A DNA stretch of 64,000 nt. Source: Algoriphagus halophilus (lineage in GTDB: Bacteria > Bacteroidota > Bacteroidia > Cytophagales > Cyclobacteriaceae). A program made the position numbers and the translations under genes. Of this stretch, positions 23,125-32,904 are shown piece after piece (position 1 is the first letter of the stretch; each line of letters begins with the position of its first letter). The stretch lies in assembly GCF_900129785.1 (NCBI RefSeq), contig NZ_FSRC01000003.1:310001-374000 (forward strand), given 5' to 3'. The notes beneath the pieces were generated by a model, which did no database searches, had not been told where the DNA came from, and was given only the letters and a program-made list of their open reading frames with translations.

Positions 23125-26100
23125 TTATTTTCGTAATGTTTCCAGATAACTTACCAGATCTACTAATTCTGATTCCGATAGTGGGAATTTTGGCATTAAT
23201 GATTCATCTAATTGCGTGACACTTTCTACCTGGTCCAGTTTATAGATTTTTTGTTCACTGCTACCCACCAATTTCACAATCAGGTCATTTTCCGTTTTGG
23301 AATTGACAATACAAGTGAACTCCGTTCCATCTTTCATTTTTACTAATTGGGTTTCATAGCCAAATCCCATTCCTTCAGAAGGATTGATGATGGCATTAAA
23401 AAGTCCTTCTTTAGAAAGCTTGTCTCCGATTTCAGATAAACCTGGTCCAAAATCAATCCCTTCATTTCCAATTTTATGACAAGCAAGGCAATAATTGGAA
23501 GCGATGGTTTTTCCATTTTCTACTGATCCATTTGCGGCAACTAATTTTGCCATGTCATATTCTTTTCCAGCGGCGTCTCCAAACAATTCATTGGCTTCTG
23601 CACGGAGATTTCCATTCCATGAGGAAAGGAGGATTTTCTGGGCAATGGGCAGTACATCCGCAGGTATTTTTCCAGCTTTGGCCAATTCCATTAAGTAAGG
23701 TTCGGAATTATATCCCTTGGCGGCTTCCATTGCTGCCGTTCTAATTTCTACTGGCTTGGATTCATCGGTATAATATTGAGCCAACAGTTTGGCCATATTT
23801 TCATTGTCTATGGTCCCAAACTTCTCGAGGGCAGTGACGATTTTCACTTGATCTCCTGTGTCAAACTCATTTTTGATATCATCCAAACCATAAAGTGAGG
23901 CATAAATAATTGCCGCCATTTGAGAATGACGATTGTTTTCAGATTGATATACAAGTGACTTTAACCGTTCTTTTTGATCCGAAATACCGTATTTGCTAAC
24001 GATATCCAGAAAGTCGCGATCATCAACGATGTCTCCTGCTGTTTTCTTTGCTAAAGAAAGCAACTCCCTGTCTGGGGAAGTAGGATCAAAATTGATTTGT
24101 CTTAAAATGATTAGCTGATCTTCTTCAGGAGCAGATGCCAATAGAGATTTCAATACTTTGGTTTTACTACTTGGCTCTTGAAAATCCAAGGCTCTATAGT
24201 AGCGCTGATTATTTCTACCAGGCTGAGAGAGGATAATTTTTCCTAGTAATTCCGAAGTTTGGCTGCTTCTTGACCTCCATACAATATCTGTTGCTTCAGG
24301 AATTTGCATCCAAGAATCCTGCTTATTTGCTAAATAAGCGCTTATATACTCATCCCAGAATCCATCTGCAGCTATCCCTAGTGCTTCCAGGAACCAACGA
24401 TCGCCACTTTGGTAGGAAGCGGCTAATTTCAGCCAAACATCCTCATTTTTTTGATATCTGATGGCCAAAGCCACTTCTCGTCTTACTTGAATGTTTTCAT
24501 CCTCCGCCATTCGTAAAAGGAAATTAGGATCGTTTAGCTGATTGATTCTTGAGGCTCTAATAGCTGCCACACGGATATTTGGATCAGGATCTGAAGAAGC
24601 TAATTGAATGAAATTGTTTCCTTCCGGTAATTTAGTCAATACCCAGAAGGCTCTTGCTCTCATTCTAGAGTCCCCATCGGCATATAATGTCTCCAAGGTC
24701 TCTTTCGCCTCTTCCCCTTTTTCTACCAAGGCCATAAATGCTTTAAAATGAGTAGCTCTATTCGGGTTTTGAAGTAGAAAAACCAAGGATTCAATGTTGT
24801 TATAATTGTGTTTTGGCAAATCGTAATCAACCCCGTGTGGCGCCAGTCGATAAACTCGCCCTCTTTCCTGGTCTCCCATGGCATGGCCTCCGACTCCTGG
24901 ATCGTACCAATCCGAAACGAATAGGGAGCCATCCGGAGCTACTGTCACATCCGATGGTCTGAACCAGTTGTCTCTACCATTTCCATTCATTAAGTTTTTG
25001 ATGCTCGCTGAAAATCCGGCACCATCAGGTTTTGTGATATATGCTCTTACGATATTTGGGCCTGCATCAGAATGAATGAGTTGATTATGATAATCATCAG
25101 GTAATAAATCTCCCTCATAGACCAGAATTCCAGTCGGGGAACCCGCATAAGTCTGTAACATATTGGGAACTACTCCTGGATCATTCAGATGCCAATGTTG
25201 CAATGGGATAGAATCTTCCATGTTGATTCTTCTGGTTCTCCAATCAGCTCCAGTCATTTCATCTTTGAACCCATAATTCCCGTAATCCATCACGTAATTT
25301 ATTCTGGTGCCTCTGTTTCCATCATCATCGTTATCAGATTGCCACATTCTGCCATAGCTATCCACTGCTACCTCGTAATTATTCCGGAAATTCCAGGCTA
25401 GTACTTCCACATCCGTGCCGTCAGGATCCATTCGGAAAACCATTCCTTCACGATAGGGATGTGTTTCACTGTTCACTGGCCTGCCTAATGGATCCAGGAT
25501 GGGGGAGCCATCCGCATAATGAATACCTTTACCTTCATTACCGTAGTTGAAATATAGTTTGCCATCTGGTCCAAAGGTGAAAGCATGCATTCCATGATCA
25601 TGTTGAACTCCGCCAACACCTTCAAACAGGATTTCTTTTTTCTCGGGCACATCATCTCCATCCGCATCCGTGAAAACATATACATAGGGGCTGACAGAAA
25701 CGTAAACCTTCTCTCCCAATACCGCTATCCCTAATGCGGCATTGATGTCATTTCCTTGGTAGAATACTTTTGATTCGTCTGCCACACCATCTCCATTAGT
25801 GTCCGTCATGATTAAAATTCGGTCCCCCTCTTCATTGGTCGGGTTTCTTGGGTTTAAGTGCGATCTATAATTATAGGCTTCCGTAATCCAAACTCTTCCG
25901 CGATCATCTACATCCATGTTGGTGGGATTGATCATCATGGGTTCGGAAGCAAATAATGTCAATTCAATCCGCTCATCCTCCACCACAATGCCATCAAGCG
26001 CGTGTTCGGAAGATCTCTTTTCTTCTTCCGTCAATTGAGCATATTGTGCATCTGTAAGTTTTGATTTCTGCGATTTTGAGCAGGAAAAAATTACACTTGC

Positions 26101-26133
26101 TGCTAGTAGAATAGAATAAATAGGTCTTTTCAT
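23125..26133 (-). CDS. PVC-type haem-binding CxxCH lipoprotein: beta-propeller dehydrogenase-like, HEAT repeats, cytochrome c
   Basis: About 1002 aa from M-K-R-P-I-Y-S, chosen because it begins a clean lipoprotein signal (V-I-F-S-C); seven more residues are open upstream. Roughly residues 45-450 form a six-bladed propeller like the TIGR02604 membrane-bound dehydrogenase domain (repeated D-x-D-G-D-x-x-P, W-x-x-D-N-D-D-D). Residues 450-850 are HEAT-like helical repeats. The end is a TIGR02603-type cytochrome c with C-L-A-C-H and a distal Met region. Probably an outer-surface or periplasmic lipoprotein that oxidises an unknown substrate. A paralogue of the same layout lies 2.1 kb upstream in the same direction. 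Confidence 0.85.
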   Translation of the reverse strand: MKRPIYSILLAASVIFSCSKSQKSKLTDAQYAQLTEEEKRSSEHALDGIVVEDERIELTLFASEPMMINPTNMDVDDRGRVWITEAYNYRSHLNPRNPTNEEGDRILIMTDTNGDGVADESKVFYQGNDINAALGIAVLGEKVYVSVSPYVYVFTDADGDDVPEKKEILFEGVGGVQHDHGMHAFTFGPDGKLYFNYGNEGKGIHYADGSPILDPLGRPVNSETHPYREGMVFRMDPDGTDVEVLAWNFRNNYEVAVDSYGRMWQSDNDDDGNRGTRINYVMDYGNYGFKDEMTGADWRTRRINMEDSIPLQHWHLNDPGVVPNMLQTYAGSPTGILVYEGDLLPDDYHNQLIHSDAGPNIVRAYITKPDGAGFSASIKNLMNGNGRDNWFRPSDVTVAPDGSLFVSDWYDPGVGGHAMGDQERGRVYRLAPHGVDYDLPKHNYNNIESLVFLLQNPNRATHFKAFMALVEKGEEAKETLETLYADGDSRMRARAFWVLTKLPEGNNFIQLASSDPDPNIRVAAIRASRINQLNDPNFLLRMAEDENIQVRREVALAIRYQKNEDVWLKLAASYQSGDRWFLEALGIAADGFWDEYISAYLANKQDSWMQIPEATDIVWRSRSSQTSELLGKIILSQPGRNNQRYYRALDFQEPSSKTKVLKSLLASAPEEDQLIILRQINFDPTSPDRELLSLAKKTAGDIVDDRDFLDIVSKYGISDQKERLKSLVYQSENNRHSQMAAIIYASLYGLDDIKNEFDTGDQVKIVTALEKFGTIDNENMAKLLAQYYTDESKPVEIRTAAMEAAKGYNSEPYLMELAKAGKIPADVLPIAQKILLSSWNGNLRAEANELFGDAAGKEYDMAKLVAANGSVENGKTIASNYCLACHKIGNEGIDFGPGLSEIGDKLSKEGLFNAIINPSEGMGFGYETQLVKMKDGTEFTCIVNSKTENDLIVKLVGSSEQKIYKLDQVESVTQLDESLMPKFPLSESELVDLVSYLETLRK

Positions 26134-26252
26134 TTTGAATAGGTATATGGGCATCTGATAGGATTAAATCTAATCCAACTTCTAAAGTAGAATTTTTAGG
26201 TAGGTTAGCCAATCTACTTGCAGGTTTTTAGAAGGTTATGAAAAAAATATAG

Positions 26253-26288
26253 TAAAAAAATATCCCTGCTTAAGGTAAACAGGGATAT
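26253..26288 (-). terminator. Intrinsic terminator after the cysteine-rich barrel gene
   Basis: Perfect 8-bp stem 26261-26268 / 26280-26287, then seven T on the minus strand (26260-26254). It ends the 28082-26298 gene and separates it from the downstream cytochrome gene. Confidence 0.75.
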
Positions 26289-26297
26289 GATATTCAA

Positions 26298-28082
26298 TTA
26301 GGCTAATGTGGGTTTTAATACACTGAGTTCCTGTTGAAGGTTTTTTAATTGAACTTTCATTTTTTCAAGCATCTCTTCAGAATCTAGCTGTACTGTTTGG
26401 ATTAAGTGTTGGTAATACTCAATTCCCTGGTCTAGATTTTTTTGAAATTTGTCCAGGTAATTTTCTTGCTTGCTAGAAGGACTAGCGATAAGGTTTTGAA
26501 ATTCCTTTTTCAAATGGCTGACATACAACTGGGCCTCTTTGACAAATACATGAGGTCTTTCTGAATCCAGATTAAGGTTTAATTTTCCGTAGATATGAGA
26601 GACCATTTCTTTTAAACTAAAGGTGCCTTTGAAATACGCTAGGTTAGGGCCAGGACAAATGGTCACTGCATTTAGGTTTCTCCTTGGAGTGGACCCATTG
26701 GATAAAATAGCCGGAGCGCTTAACCCTTCACACAAGCAGTCTTTTTCAGCCACTTCATTCCATTCTTTTTCTGAAATTTCACCATTTTGAAATTGCTTAC
26801 TTTTCAGGTTTTGATATTGTCTGGATGCTGTACAAATAGGTTTATCGGTAAACTCTGTACTAAAAGACAAGAACTTTTTATAGCAAGGACTTCCAGGTCT
26901 ATTTCGCTCTAACCTTTGCTTGCGTTGATCCTCTCCACTGCTGGTTTTTAGATTGTTGAAAGGGACTCCAAGTGGAGAAGCATTGCTCAGGTAAAAATCT
27001 GATTTTTTTGCTTTCAAGATTCGCTGGAGTGTGTCTTCATCGACTGAAGTTGCCTCAGGAACTAATAAAAACGGACTTCCCCAACCTGTCCCGTCTAATT
27101 GGTAATAATTTCGTAAAAAGCTATCTTCTTTGGAAGTTCCGATTCCACCTTGGTAAGTGATTTTTATCCCAGGTGTTTGGGGCACACTTAGTTCTTTTGC
27201 TTCTAAGGCTTTCTCGTAGACCTCCATCAATGAAGATTGCAGTTCTTTTTTATTGGTTTTGAATTCTTCTAAAATAGGGCCGACCAACAAACCATCTGTG
27301 GCAAATGCATGGCCTCCGCAATTCAATCCTGATTCAATTCTAAATTCTGAAACCCAAAGCCCTTTTTTAGCTAGAAATTTACCTTGTATCAAGGCCGATC
27401 TGTAATCAGAAACTTTTAGAATAATACTTTTAGAATTTGGATGTTGAGGCGTTGGGAAAAAGCAATCAAATTGCTCAGCATAGCTATAGAGTGCTGGGTT
27501 TAGTCCAGCAGAAAAGATTACAGAGCTAGATAATTTACTGTTAGCAAAACCTCTTAAAGCGGCCAAAGCATCTGAGAATTCCCTTGGAAGCAAATCACCA
27601 TTTTGGTCATAATTCATCTTGTCTACCTTGGTCATGATGTTGACATCAATTGCTCCGGGAAGAATCATGGATTTTATGGTTTCAACCTGTTGAGGGGTAA
27701 GATCTTGATGTATTAATTCCTGGGCTAAGTGCTTCAGTGGGTGGGCTTCAGGAAGTAGATCGATGTAGTTTTGGAATAATTGACCTTTCTCAGGAATAGC
27801 ATTTTTGATTTCTTGGATTTGTTTGTCCACCAGCAACTGGGTCAGGTCTAAAAATGCAGTTGTTCTTTTGGCTTTGAAATCTTCTTCTTTTTCGGAAATA
27901 GGAGAATAAGGAAGATCGAATTTTTCAGAGTAGATTCTTCTCATATCTTCCAACAGATGGTCATCCATAATGGAAATCACACTGGAGATACCATACTTGG
28001 CAACTTTGATCGGACTGTCCACAGTAAATCCTAATCCCATCACAGGAATATGAAAAGAATGAGGAGAGATAGCTTGATTCAT
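26298..28082 (-). CDS. Cysteine-rich TIM-barrel-like protein of unknown function (nitronate-monooxygenase-like segments)
   Basis: 594 aa from M-N-Q-A-I-S; 17 further residues are open upstream but unlike a protein N-terminus. Segments resemble flavin TIM barrels of the nitronate monooxygenase/2-nitropropane dioxygenase kind: P-V-M-G-L-G-F then I-K-V-A-K-Y-G at the start, G-L-N-C-G-G-H-A-F in the middle, I-T-Y-Q-G-G-I-G-T-S and G-W-G-S-P-F-L-L-V-P-E-A-T later. The C-terminal third adds Cys in S-P-C-Y, P-I-C-T-A-S-R-Q, D-C-L-C-E-G and T-I-C-P-G-P, which could bind a metal or cluster. No signal peptide. Function not recognised. Confidence 0.55.
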   Translation of the reverse strand: MNQAISPHSFHIPVMGLGFTVDSPIKVAKYGISSVISIMDDHLLEDMRRIYSEKFDLPYSPISEKEEDFKAKRTTAFLDLTQLLVDKQIQEIKNAIPEKGQLFQNYIDLLPEAHPLKHLAQELIHQDLTPQQVETIKSMILPGAIDVNIMTKVDKMNYDQNGDLLPREFSDALAALRGFANSKLSSSVIFSAGLNPALYSYAEQFDCFFPTPQHPNSKSIILKVSDYRSALIQGKFLAKKGLWVSEFRIESGLNCGGHAFATDGLLVGPILEEFKTNKKELQSSLMEVYEKALEAKELSVPQTPGIKITYQGGIGTSKEDSFLRNYYQLDGTGWGSPFLLVPEATSVDEDTLQRILKAKKSDFYLSNASPLGVPFNNLKTSSGEDQRKQRLERNRPGSPCYKKFLSFSTEFTDKPICTASRQYQNLKSKQFQNGEISEKEWNEVAEKDCLCEGLSAPAILSNGSTPRRNLNAVTICPGPNLAYFKGTFSLKEMVSHIYGKLNLNLDSERPHVFVKEAQLYVSHLKKEFQNLIASPSSKQENYLDKFQKNLDQGIEYYQHLIQTVQLDSEEMLEKMKVQLKNLQQELSVLKPTLA

Positions 28083-28210
28083 AATAGTTCCAATAAAATT
28101 TAGGTTCAAAATTACCAAGGAAATCTCCTGCAAGGGCCTAATAGGGGGTGCCTTTAATCAGCGTTAGATGTGATTTATATCATGTTTTTAAGGATGAGAA
28201 TAGATCAAGA

Positions 28211-28251
28211 CAAAAAAAAGGTCTCAATTAGCATTTGCCATTGAGACCTTT
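28211..28251 (-). terminator. Intrinsic terminator after the second cytochrome lipoprotein gene
   Basis: Perfect 12-bp stem 28217-28228 / 28240-28251 with a T-run on the minus strand (A8 at 28212-28219). It lies 22 nt after the stop of the 30936-28273 gene. Confidence 0.8.
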
Positions 28252-28272
28252 CAAGTAAAAATGACCTATTGG

Positions 28273-30936
28273 TTATTTTTGTTGCTGAAGATAAGTAACT
28301 AGTGATGCTAATTCCTCAAATGAAAGCGAATTGGCTAATCCAGCAGGCATGATAGAATTTTCCATCTCTTTTCTACTTCTGATGTTATTCTTTTGGATGG
28401 TCGTCGCTTTTCCTGTGATATCACGAAGAGTTAATTCATCCGCAGATTCTGCGGTGATAAAGCCCATATAAGTATCCCCATCCTTGGTATCAATCATAAA
28501 AGAAGCAAAACCTTGTGAAATAGAGGCATTTGGTTTCATGATGGATTCCGTGATCTGATCACGATTCATGATCGAACCAATTTGCCCCATAAACGGACCT
28601 TTCATTACATCACCCTTTTCGATGCTATGGCATGCAATGCAACCTTGGCTAGTGAATAATGCTTTTCCTTTTACAGGATCACCTTTGATGGCAGCAACAG
28701 CCAAGATTACATCTTCGATGGAAGATTCTCCTACCTGGCCTTTTTTATTTTTGATAGCTTCAAAGTCTACCTGTGGGTTTTCTTCGATAATTACTTCCTC
28801 AGAAACGGTTCCCAATTCAGAGATTTCCAATCTATTTCGATCATTTAATCCTGCAAAGAAATTCTTTTTGGAAGGATTAGACTTTTCAAATTCCTGAACT
28901 AGGAATGTTTTGATTTTATCAGAAGAATCCCAAGTAATTCCTTTATAATAAGGGCCATGCGTATCAGGTCTGGTACTCCACCACCAGCTGCCATCATAGG
29001 GAGCTTCTTCCATATAAAGTCTGGCTAAGGTACTTAGGATTTCATCTTTTAATTCTTGGTCGCTTGATCCTTCATAGGCATTCATCAAGCCTTCAACTGC
29101 CTTTGGGTCATGCATGTATCTTAAGGTCCAAAGTGCCAATTTGGGATTTGTCCTGATGGCCTCTACTGTCGCATCCACAGCGTCTAGCTCCACCAAAGAC
29201 TTCACCGCCAAATGTGGTAAGATAATGTCTGAATTTGGTGTGGCATGCGGACCTTCTATTCCAGGTTGAGGGATTTTTGCAGAAGCAGGAACATTAATTT
29301 CAAGCAATGTTTTCGCTGCATCTTTCTTGCCCAATCTGCCCAACCCAACAATAGCTGCTACTTGTACTCTTGGATTAGCATCATGCACTGCAGCTAGAAA
29401 TGGCTCCTCGGGAACATTGCTCAAACAAGACTTTCGATCAGTAAGAGCTCTTAACGCGAATTCTCGGATTTTATCTTCTTCGCTAAGCTTTAATAATTCT
29501 TCGACTCCGTTTGTACATGCCGCTTGGGCATAAGTGAAAATACCAGCTACTCGATTTTGAAGCGGTAAAGTTTTGTCTTGCGCAATTTTCAAAGCCTCCA
29601 TAGCTACTTCGTCCAAAGGTCTTTTTAAAAGCTCTTGCTGCGCATGGAAACGAGTCACAGAATTACCTGCTTTCAACAATTCTCCAAGTTCAGCGACTGA
29701 GGCAGCTTTCAAATCAGGAAATGCTTCGTAAGTCCAATCTTTTGGAACCACTTTTACTACATATCCTTTTTCAGGGCTTCCTTTATAACCGGCACCATCC
29801 CATGCAGCCAAGAACATTCTTCCTGATCCATCCACATCCACATCGGTGATCTGTGAAAGTTTGATAAACCGTTCGTCTTGCTGGGTGAAACCAGGTCCAT
29901 CCATAGTTACTCTGTGAATGAAAAGTTGGCTTCTACCCCAATCAGCCATCATCGGTACGTGATTGAATTCCGCTGGCCAACGGTCATCATCCATGAAGTA
30001 GGAACCTGTTCCTGAACCACCACCTAGGTCAGCTAAGGCAGGAATGATTTCGTCAGTAAAGTTTTTAAATAGGCTAGGATAGCCATACTCTCCACTTTGG
30101 ACATAATGGATAAAGCGAATGTTCCATCCACCTCCATCATTGGTGTTTCCTCGGGTATAGATATTCATAAATGGGTCAATGGCTACATCGTAAATATTTC
30201 TAGTACCGTGTGCATACACTTCCATTTCTGTTCCATCAGGTCGAACTCTTACGATTCCACCACCAAGCATGGTCATCTTTTTGCCACTTCTATCTTCTGC
30301 CTCATGGAAGCCAAAGTCACCAACCGCTACATAGATCCATCCATCGATACCCATTCTGATGCCATTGGTAGCGTGGTCCGTTCCTCTGCTTCTTAATGAT
30401 TCTGGAGAACAAATGTTTTTGATCAGAGGATTTGCAGGACCGTCAGCAACACCGTCATGATCTTTATCAACAAACTCCACTAAATCCATTCTTTCCGCTT
30501 CCCCGGTAGTTTCGTTGAACACCGTATGCAGGACAAAGACTTGATCTCCTACAGGCATGATACCACGTGGGTTGTCTGCTTTTGCAAACTCAATATGAGT
30601 TTCATAAACCCCATCGTTGTCGCGGTCTATCAACTTGACAATACTTCCTTTTCCAGGCTCTTTACCCAAAGAACCCATCATATCTACTCCCACGAAAATT
30701 TCACCATTGGGGCTCACAGCCAAACAAGCAGGACTCGGCACGATATCTGGGCCTGCAATGTTGGTCATGTCAAGTAGAGTGCTGTCTGCCGGGATATTGC
30801 TAGGGTCGACATTGGCAGGGCTGAAGTAGGCCTTCAGTTCATCATTATCTAACGTGGTGGCAGGTTTGTATTTGGAACAACCAAAAAGTAAAGAAAGCAA
30901 CAGGGTGCTTAAAATTGGAATTCTGATTTTAGTCAT
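28273..30936 (-). CDS. Second propeller/HEAT/cytochrome c lipoprotein (membrane-bound dehydrogenase type)
   Basis: 887 aa. Lipoprotein signal ending L-L-F-G-C (Cys about residue 20). Residues about 50-400 form a sugar-dehydrogenase-like propeller with repeated metal-binding D-x-D-x-D-G-V turns (I-D-R-D-N-D-G-V, V-D-K-D-H-D-G-V). A HEAT-repeat region follows to about 650, then a cytochrome c domain with G-C-I-A-C-H-S near residue 770. It has the same architecture as the 23125-26133 protein but is about 115 residues shorter and clearly diverged. Such proteins are abundant in Planctomycetes, Verrucomicrobia and some Bacteroidota; substrates are mostly unknown. Confidence 0.85.
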   Translation of the reverse strand: MTKIRIPILSTLLLSLLFGCSKYKPATTLDNDELKAYFSPANVDPSNIPADSTLLDMTNIAGPDIVPSPACLAVSPNGEIFVGVDMMGSLGKEPGKGSIVKLIDRDNDGVYETHIEFAKADNPRGIMPVGDQVFVLHTVFNETTGEAERMDLVEFVDKDHDGVADGPANPLIKNICSPESLRSRGTDHATNGIRMGIDGWIYVAVGDFGFHEAEDRSGKKMTMLGGGIVRVRPDGTEMEVYAHGTRNIYDVAIDPFMNIYTRGNTNDGGGWNIRFIHYVQSGEYGYPSLFKNFTDEIIPALADLGGGSGTGSYFMDDDRWPAEFNHVPMMADWGRSQLFIHRVTMDGPGFTQQDERFIKLSQITDVDVDGSGRMFLAAWDGAGYKGSPEKGYVVKVVPKDWTYEAFPDLKAASVAELGELLKAGNSVTRFHAQQELLKRPLDEVAMEALKIAQDKTLPLQNRVAGIFTYAQAACTNGVEELLKLSEEDKIREFALRALTDRKSCLSNVPEEPFLAAVHDANPRVQVAAIVGLGRLGKKDAAKTLLEINVPASAKIPQPGIEGPHATPNSDIILPHLAVKSLVELDAVDATVEAIRTNPKLALWTLRYMHDPKAVEGLMNAYEGSSDQELKDEILSTLARLYMEEAPYDGSWWWSTRPDTHGPYYKGITWDSSDKIKTFLVQEFEKSNPSKKNFFAGLNDRNRLEISELGTVSEEVIIEENPQVDFEAIKNKKGQVGESSIEDVILAVAAIKGDPVKGKALFTSQGCIACHSIEKGDVMKGPFMGQIGSIMNRDQITESIMKPNASISQGFASFMIDTKDGDTYMGFITAESADELTLRDITGKATTIQKNNIRSRKEMENSIMPAGLANSLSFEELASLVTYLQQQK

Positions 30937-31138
30937 GCTAAAATGTAAATAGGTTACTTTTTTATTAAATGCTGATTTTTTGAGCCCTCAAATATAAAAG
31001 ATTCAAATACTTTAAGCCTTAAGATGCTTTGATTCCTTGTTGAACCTATTGCTTCATTGGATGAGTGGTTGAATGAATATAGGATTCTTAGAAATACATT
31101 TCATTTCTTCAACCCTATGCCCTATGATGAGGTCAGAT

Positions 31139-32521
31139 TTAATTTTCTGGTTCTACTCTTTCATTAATGGCTTTTGCTCGTAGCTCAATGAATTTATTTG
31201 GGCCATCTTCGGTCTTGATCAATTCAAATGAATCATACAATTCGCCAACTGCTGTGTAGCTTTCAAAAAGTAAGTGATTTCCCTCCACTGTGATGACCTG
31301 AAATAATTGGGTGTTTTCCCCACTTCGATCTTTGGTTGCTCCTAGGTCTGTCCAGTCTCCGCCTACGTCATACATTTTCCCTCCACTGACAGAGACCACA
31401 TACACCGTTCCGGTTTGATCTCTGAGATTTACCCCTTCTAATATATTTTCTCCAGGTGAGACCCTTCCTCTAGCATAGCTATGGTCATGTCCTTGCAAGG
31501 CAAGGTCCACATGGTATTTGTCAAAAATTGGTTTCCAGATTTCTCTCAGAGTCGGGTTATCTCTTCCTGAAGAGGCAGAATACATGGGGTGATGATAGGT
31601 GACGATGATCCACTTTTGAGTAGTTTTTTGTAATAAATTTTCTAACCATTCAGCTTGGACTTCCAATTCACGATTACTATTTAAAGAAATGATTCTTGCA
31701 TCTTGGTAATCCATGTAATAGACCGTTTCTTCTAACCCTTCAGGACCATTTTGAGGGAGAGTAAACTGTGGATTCCATTGAATGGATAAACTTCTTTCTT
31801 TGGCAGCATTTTCTAAAGAATCTTTCGCTCTGTATTCATGATTTCCTGGGGTAGGAACAGCAGGGATCATACTATGGATGAAACCTCCTGCAGTAAACCA
31901 TTCGTGCCAATCTTGCTCTTTATGTGCAGTATTGACCAAGTCTCCAGCATGTATGAAAAATTTAGCCTCAGGAGCAGTTTTGAATCCTTCCCGAATAAGC
32001 CTGGACCAGAGTTCCAAAATGTAATTTTGGGCATCGCCTACATATAAAAAGGAGAATTTATCATCCAATTGGTCGGAGGCAGTTTCAAACTGGAACCATT
32101 CACTCCATCGCTCTCCATCCCCAACGCGATATCCATAGATTGTTTTAGGTTCTAGGTCTTTTATTTCCAAGGAATGGTAGTGGGCCAATACTTCTGCAGT
32201 TTCGATGGTGTCGGCATCTAGAACTTCCGTGTTGGCTAATAGGGTCTCTTTGTTTTCCCAAAATTTGGGATCACCTGTGGCTTTAGCAATTTCAACATAA
32301 GCAGTATCGATTTCTTCATTGGTTCTCCAAGTAACACTGATTTCGCTGGCTGGATTTGCTCCGAAATTAATGATGATTCGATCAGGGTATACACTTGGTT
32401 TGCTCCACTCCATATCAAATATTGGAGCTGTGTAAGGAACAGGTTCTTGAGCAAAGGATTCGAAAACTAAAAAACAGAAAAGAAGTGAAAAGAATAATGG
32501 TTTGAATGGGGAATGGTTCAT
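31139..32521 (-). CDS. Purple acid phosphatase-like metallophosphoesterase
   Basis: 460 aa with a signal peptide (F-E-S-F-A-Q, about residue 25), an N-terminal Fn3-like domain typical of purple acid phosphatases (V-T-W-R-T-N, about 40-150) and a calcineurin-type catalytic domain. The metal-site motifs are in order: G-D-A-Q-N, H-A-G-D-L-V-N, G-N-H-E-Y, V-T-Y-H-H-P-M-Y, and G-H-D-H-S-Y-A-R. The first motif has A-Q-N where many family members have x-x-Y, but a Tyr precedes it (Y-V-G-D). Likely secreted phosphomonoesterase or diesterase. Stands alone, with tRNA-Ser upstream. Confidence 0.85.
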   Translation of the reverse strand: MNHSPFKPLFFSLLFCFLVFESFAQEPVPYTAPIFDMEWSKPSVYPDRIIINFGANPASEISVTWRTNEEIDTAYVEIAKATGDPKFWENKETLLANTEVLDADTIETAEVLAHYHSLEIKDLEPKTIYGYRVGDGERWSEWFQFETASDQLDDKFSFLYVGDAQNYILELWSRLIREGFKTAPEAKFFIHAGDLVNTAHKEQDWHEWFTAGGFIHSMIPAVPTPGNHEYRAKDSLENAAKERSLSIQWNPQFTLPQNGPEGLEETVYYMDYQDARIISLNSNRELEVQAEWLENLLQKTTQKWIIVTYHHPMYSASSGRDNPTLREIWKPIFDKYHVDLALQGHDHSYARGRVSPGENILEGVNLRDQTGTVYVVSVSGGKMYDVGGDWTDLGATKDRSGENTQLFQVITVEGNHLLFESYTAVGELYDSFELIKTEDGPNKFIELRAKAINERVEPEN

Positions 32522-32649
32522 ACAGAAAAGCTTTTAAATAATTGTTTCCCAAGATAAAAGTTTCTTTTAGGGAAAGAGACTTTCTCGAAAAGAAATAGCA
32601 ATCTCCTAACTATAAGTTAATATGGATTGGAGATTGGATCGGTTTGTAC

Positions 32650-32681
32650 AAAAAAAGCCTGACACTTTTCAGTATCAGGCT
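32650..32681 (-). terminator. Intrinsic terminator of tRNA-Ser
   Basis: 11-bp stem with one G-U pair, 32656-32666 / 32671-32681, followed on the minus strand by six T. It begins 6 nt after the tRNA 3' end. Confidence 0.85.
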
Positions 32682-32686
32682 TAGTG

Positions 32687-32771
32687 CAGAGGAGGAGGGA
32701 TTCGAACCCCCGGTACCTCGCGGTACAACGGTTTTCAAGACCGCCGCATTCGACCACTCTGCCACTCCTCT
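32687..32771 (-). tRNA. tRNA-Ser (anticodon UGA)
   Basis: 85 nt with a complete cloverleaf: acceptor A-G-A-G-G-A-G paired with C-T-C-C-T-C-T, D arm beginning T-G-G-C-A-G-A-G, anticodon loop C-T-T-G-A-A-A (anticodon at 32735-32737), a long class II variable arm (G-T-A-C-C-G-C-G-A-G-G-T-A-C) and T loop T-T-C-G-A-A-T. The discriminator is G; the following GCA shows CCA is not encoded. Confidence 0.95.
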
Positions 32772-32807
32772 AGGTCGTTATCAGGTTTTATTCCCTGATT
32801 AGGATTG

Positions 32808-32838
32808 CAAAAGTAGGGGAATTCATGTGTTTTGCAAA
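32808..32838 (-). promoter_or_regulatory. tRNA-Ser promoter
   Basis: On the minus strand: perfect -33 TTTG (32838-32835), 19-nt spacer, -7 TACTTTTG (32815-32808). The start would be near 32802, about 30 nt before the mature tRNA. Confidence 0.7.
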
Positions 32839-32904
32839 ACAGATTCTTTCTTTTTGTTCTAAGGTGCTGATTATTTGAGAGAAAAATTTTCTTGGCGTCA
32901 AAAG

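Noticed and set aside
30989..30996. TATATTTG on the minus strand as a promoter of the 30936-28273 gene
   Set aside because: Matches the -7 pattern but lacks a TTTG-like -33 box at 19-23 nt.
32599..32636. 8-bp inverted repeat upstream of the phosphatase gene
   Set aside because: Short arms with a 22-nt loop and no T-tract; expected by chance in A+T-rich DNA.
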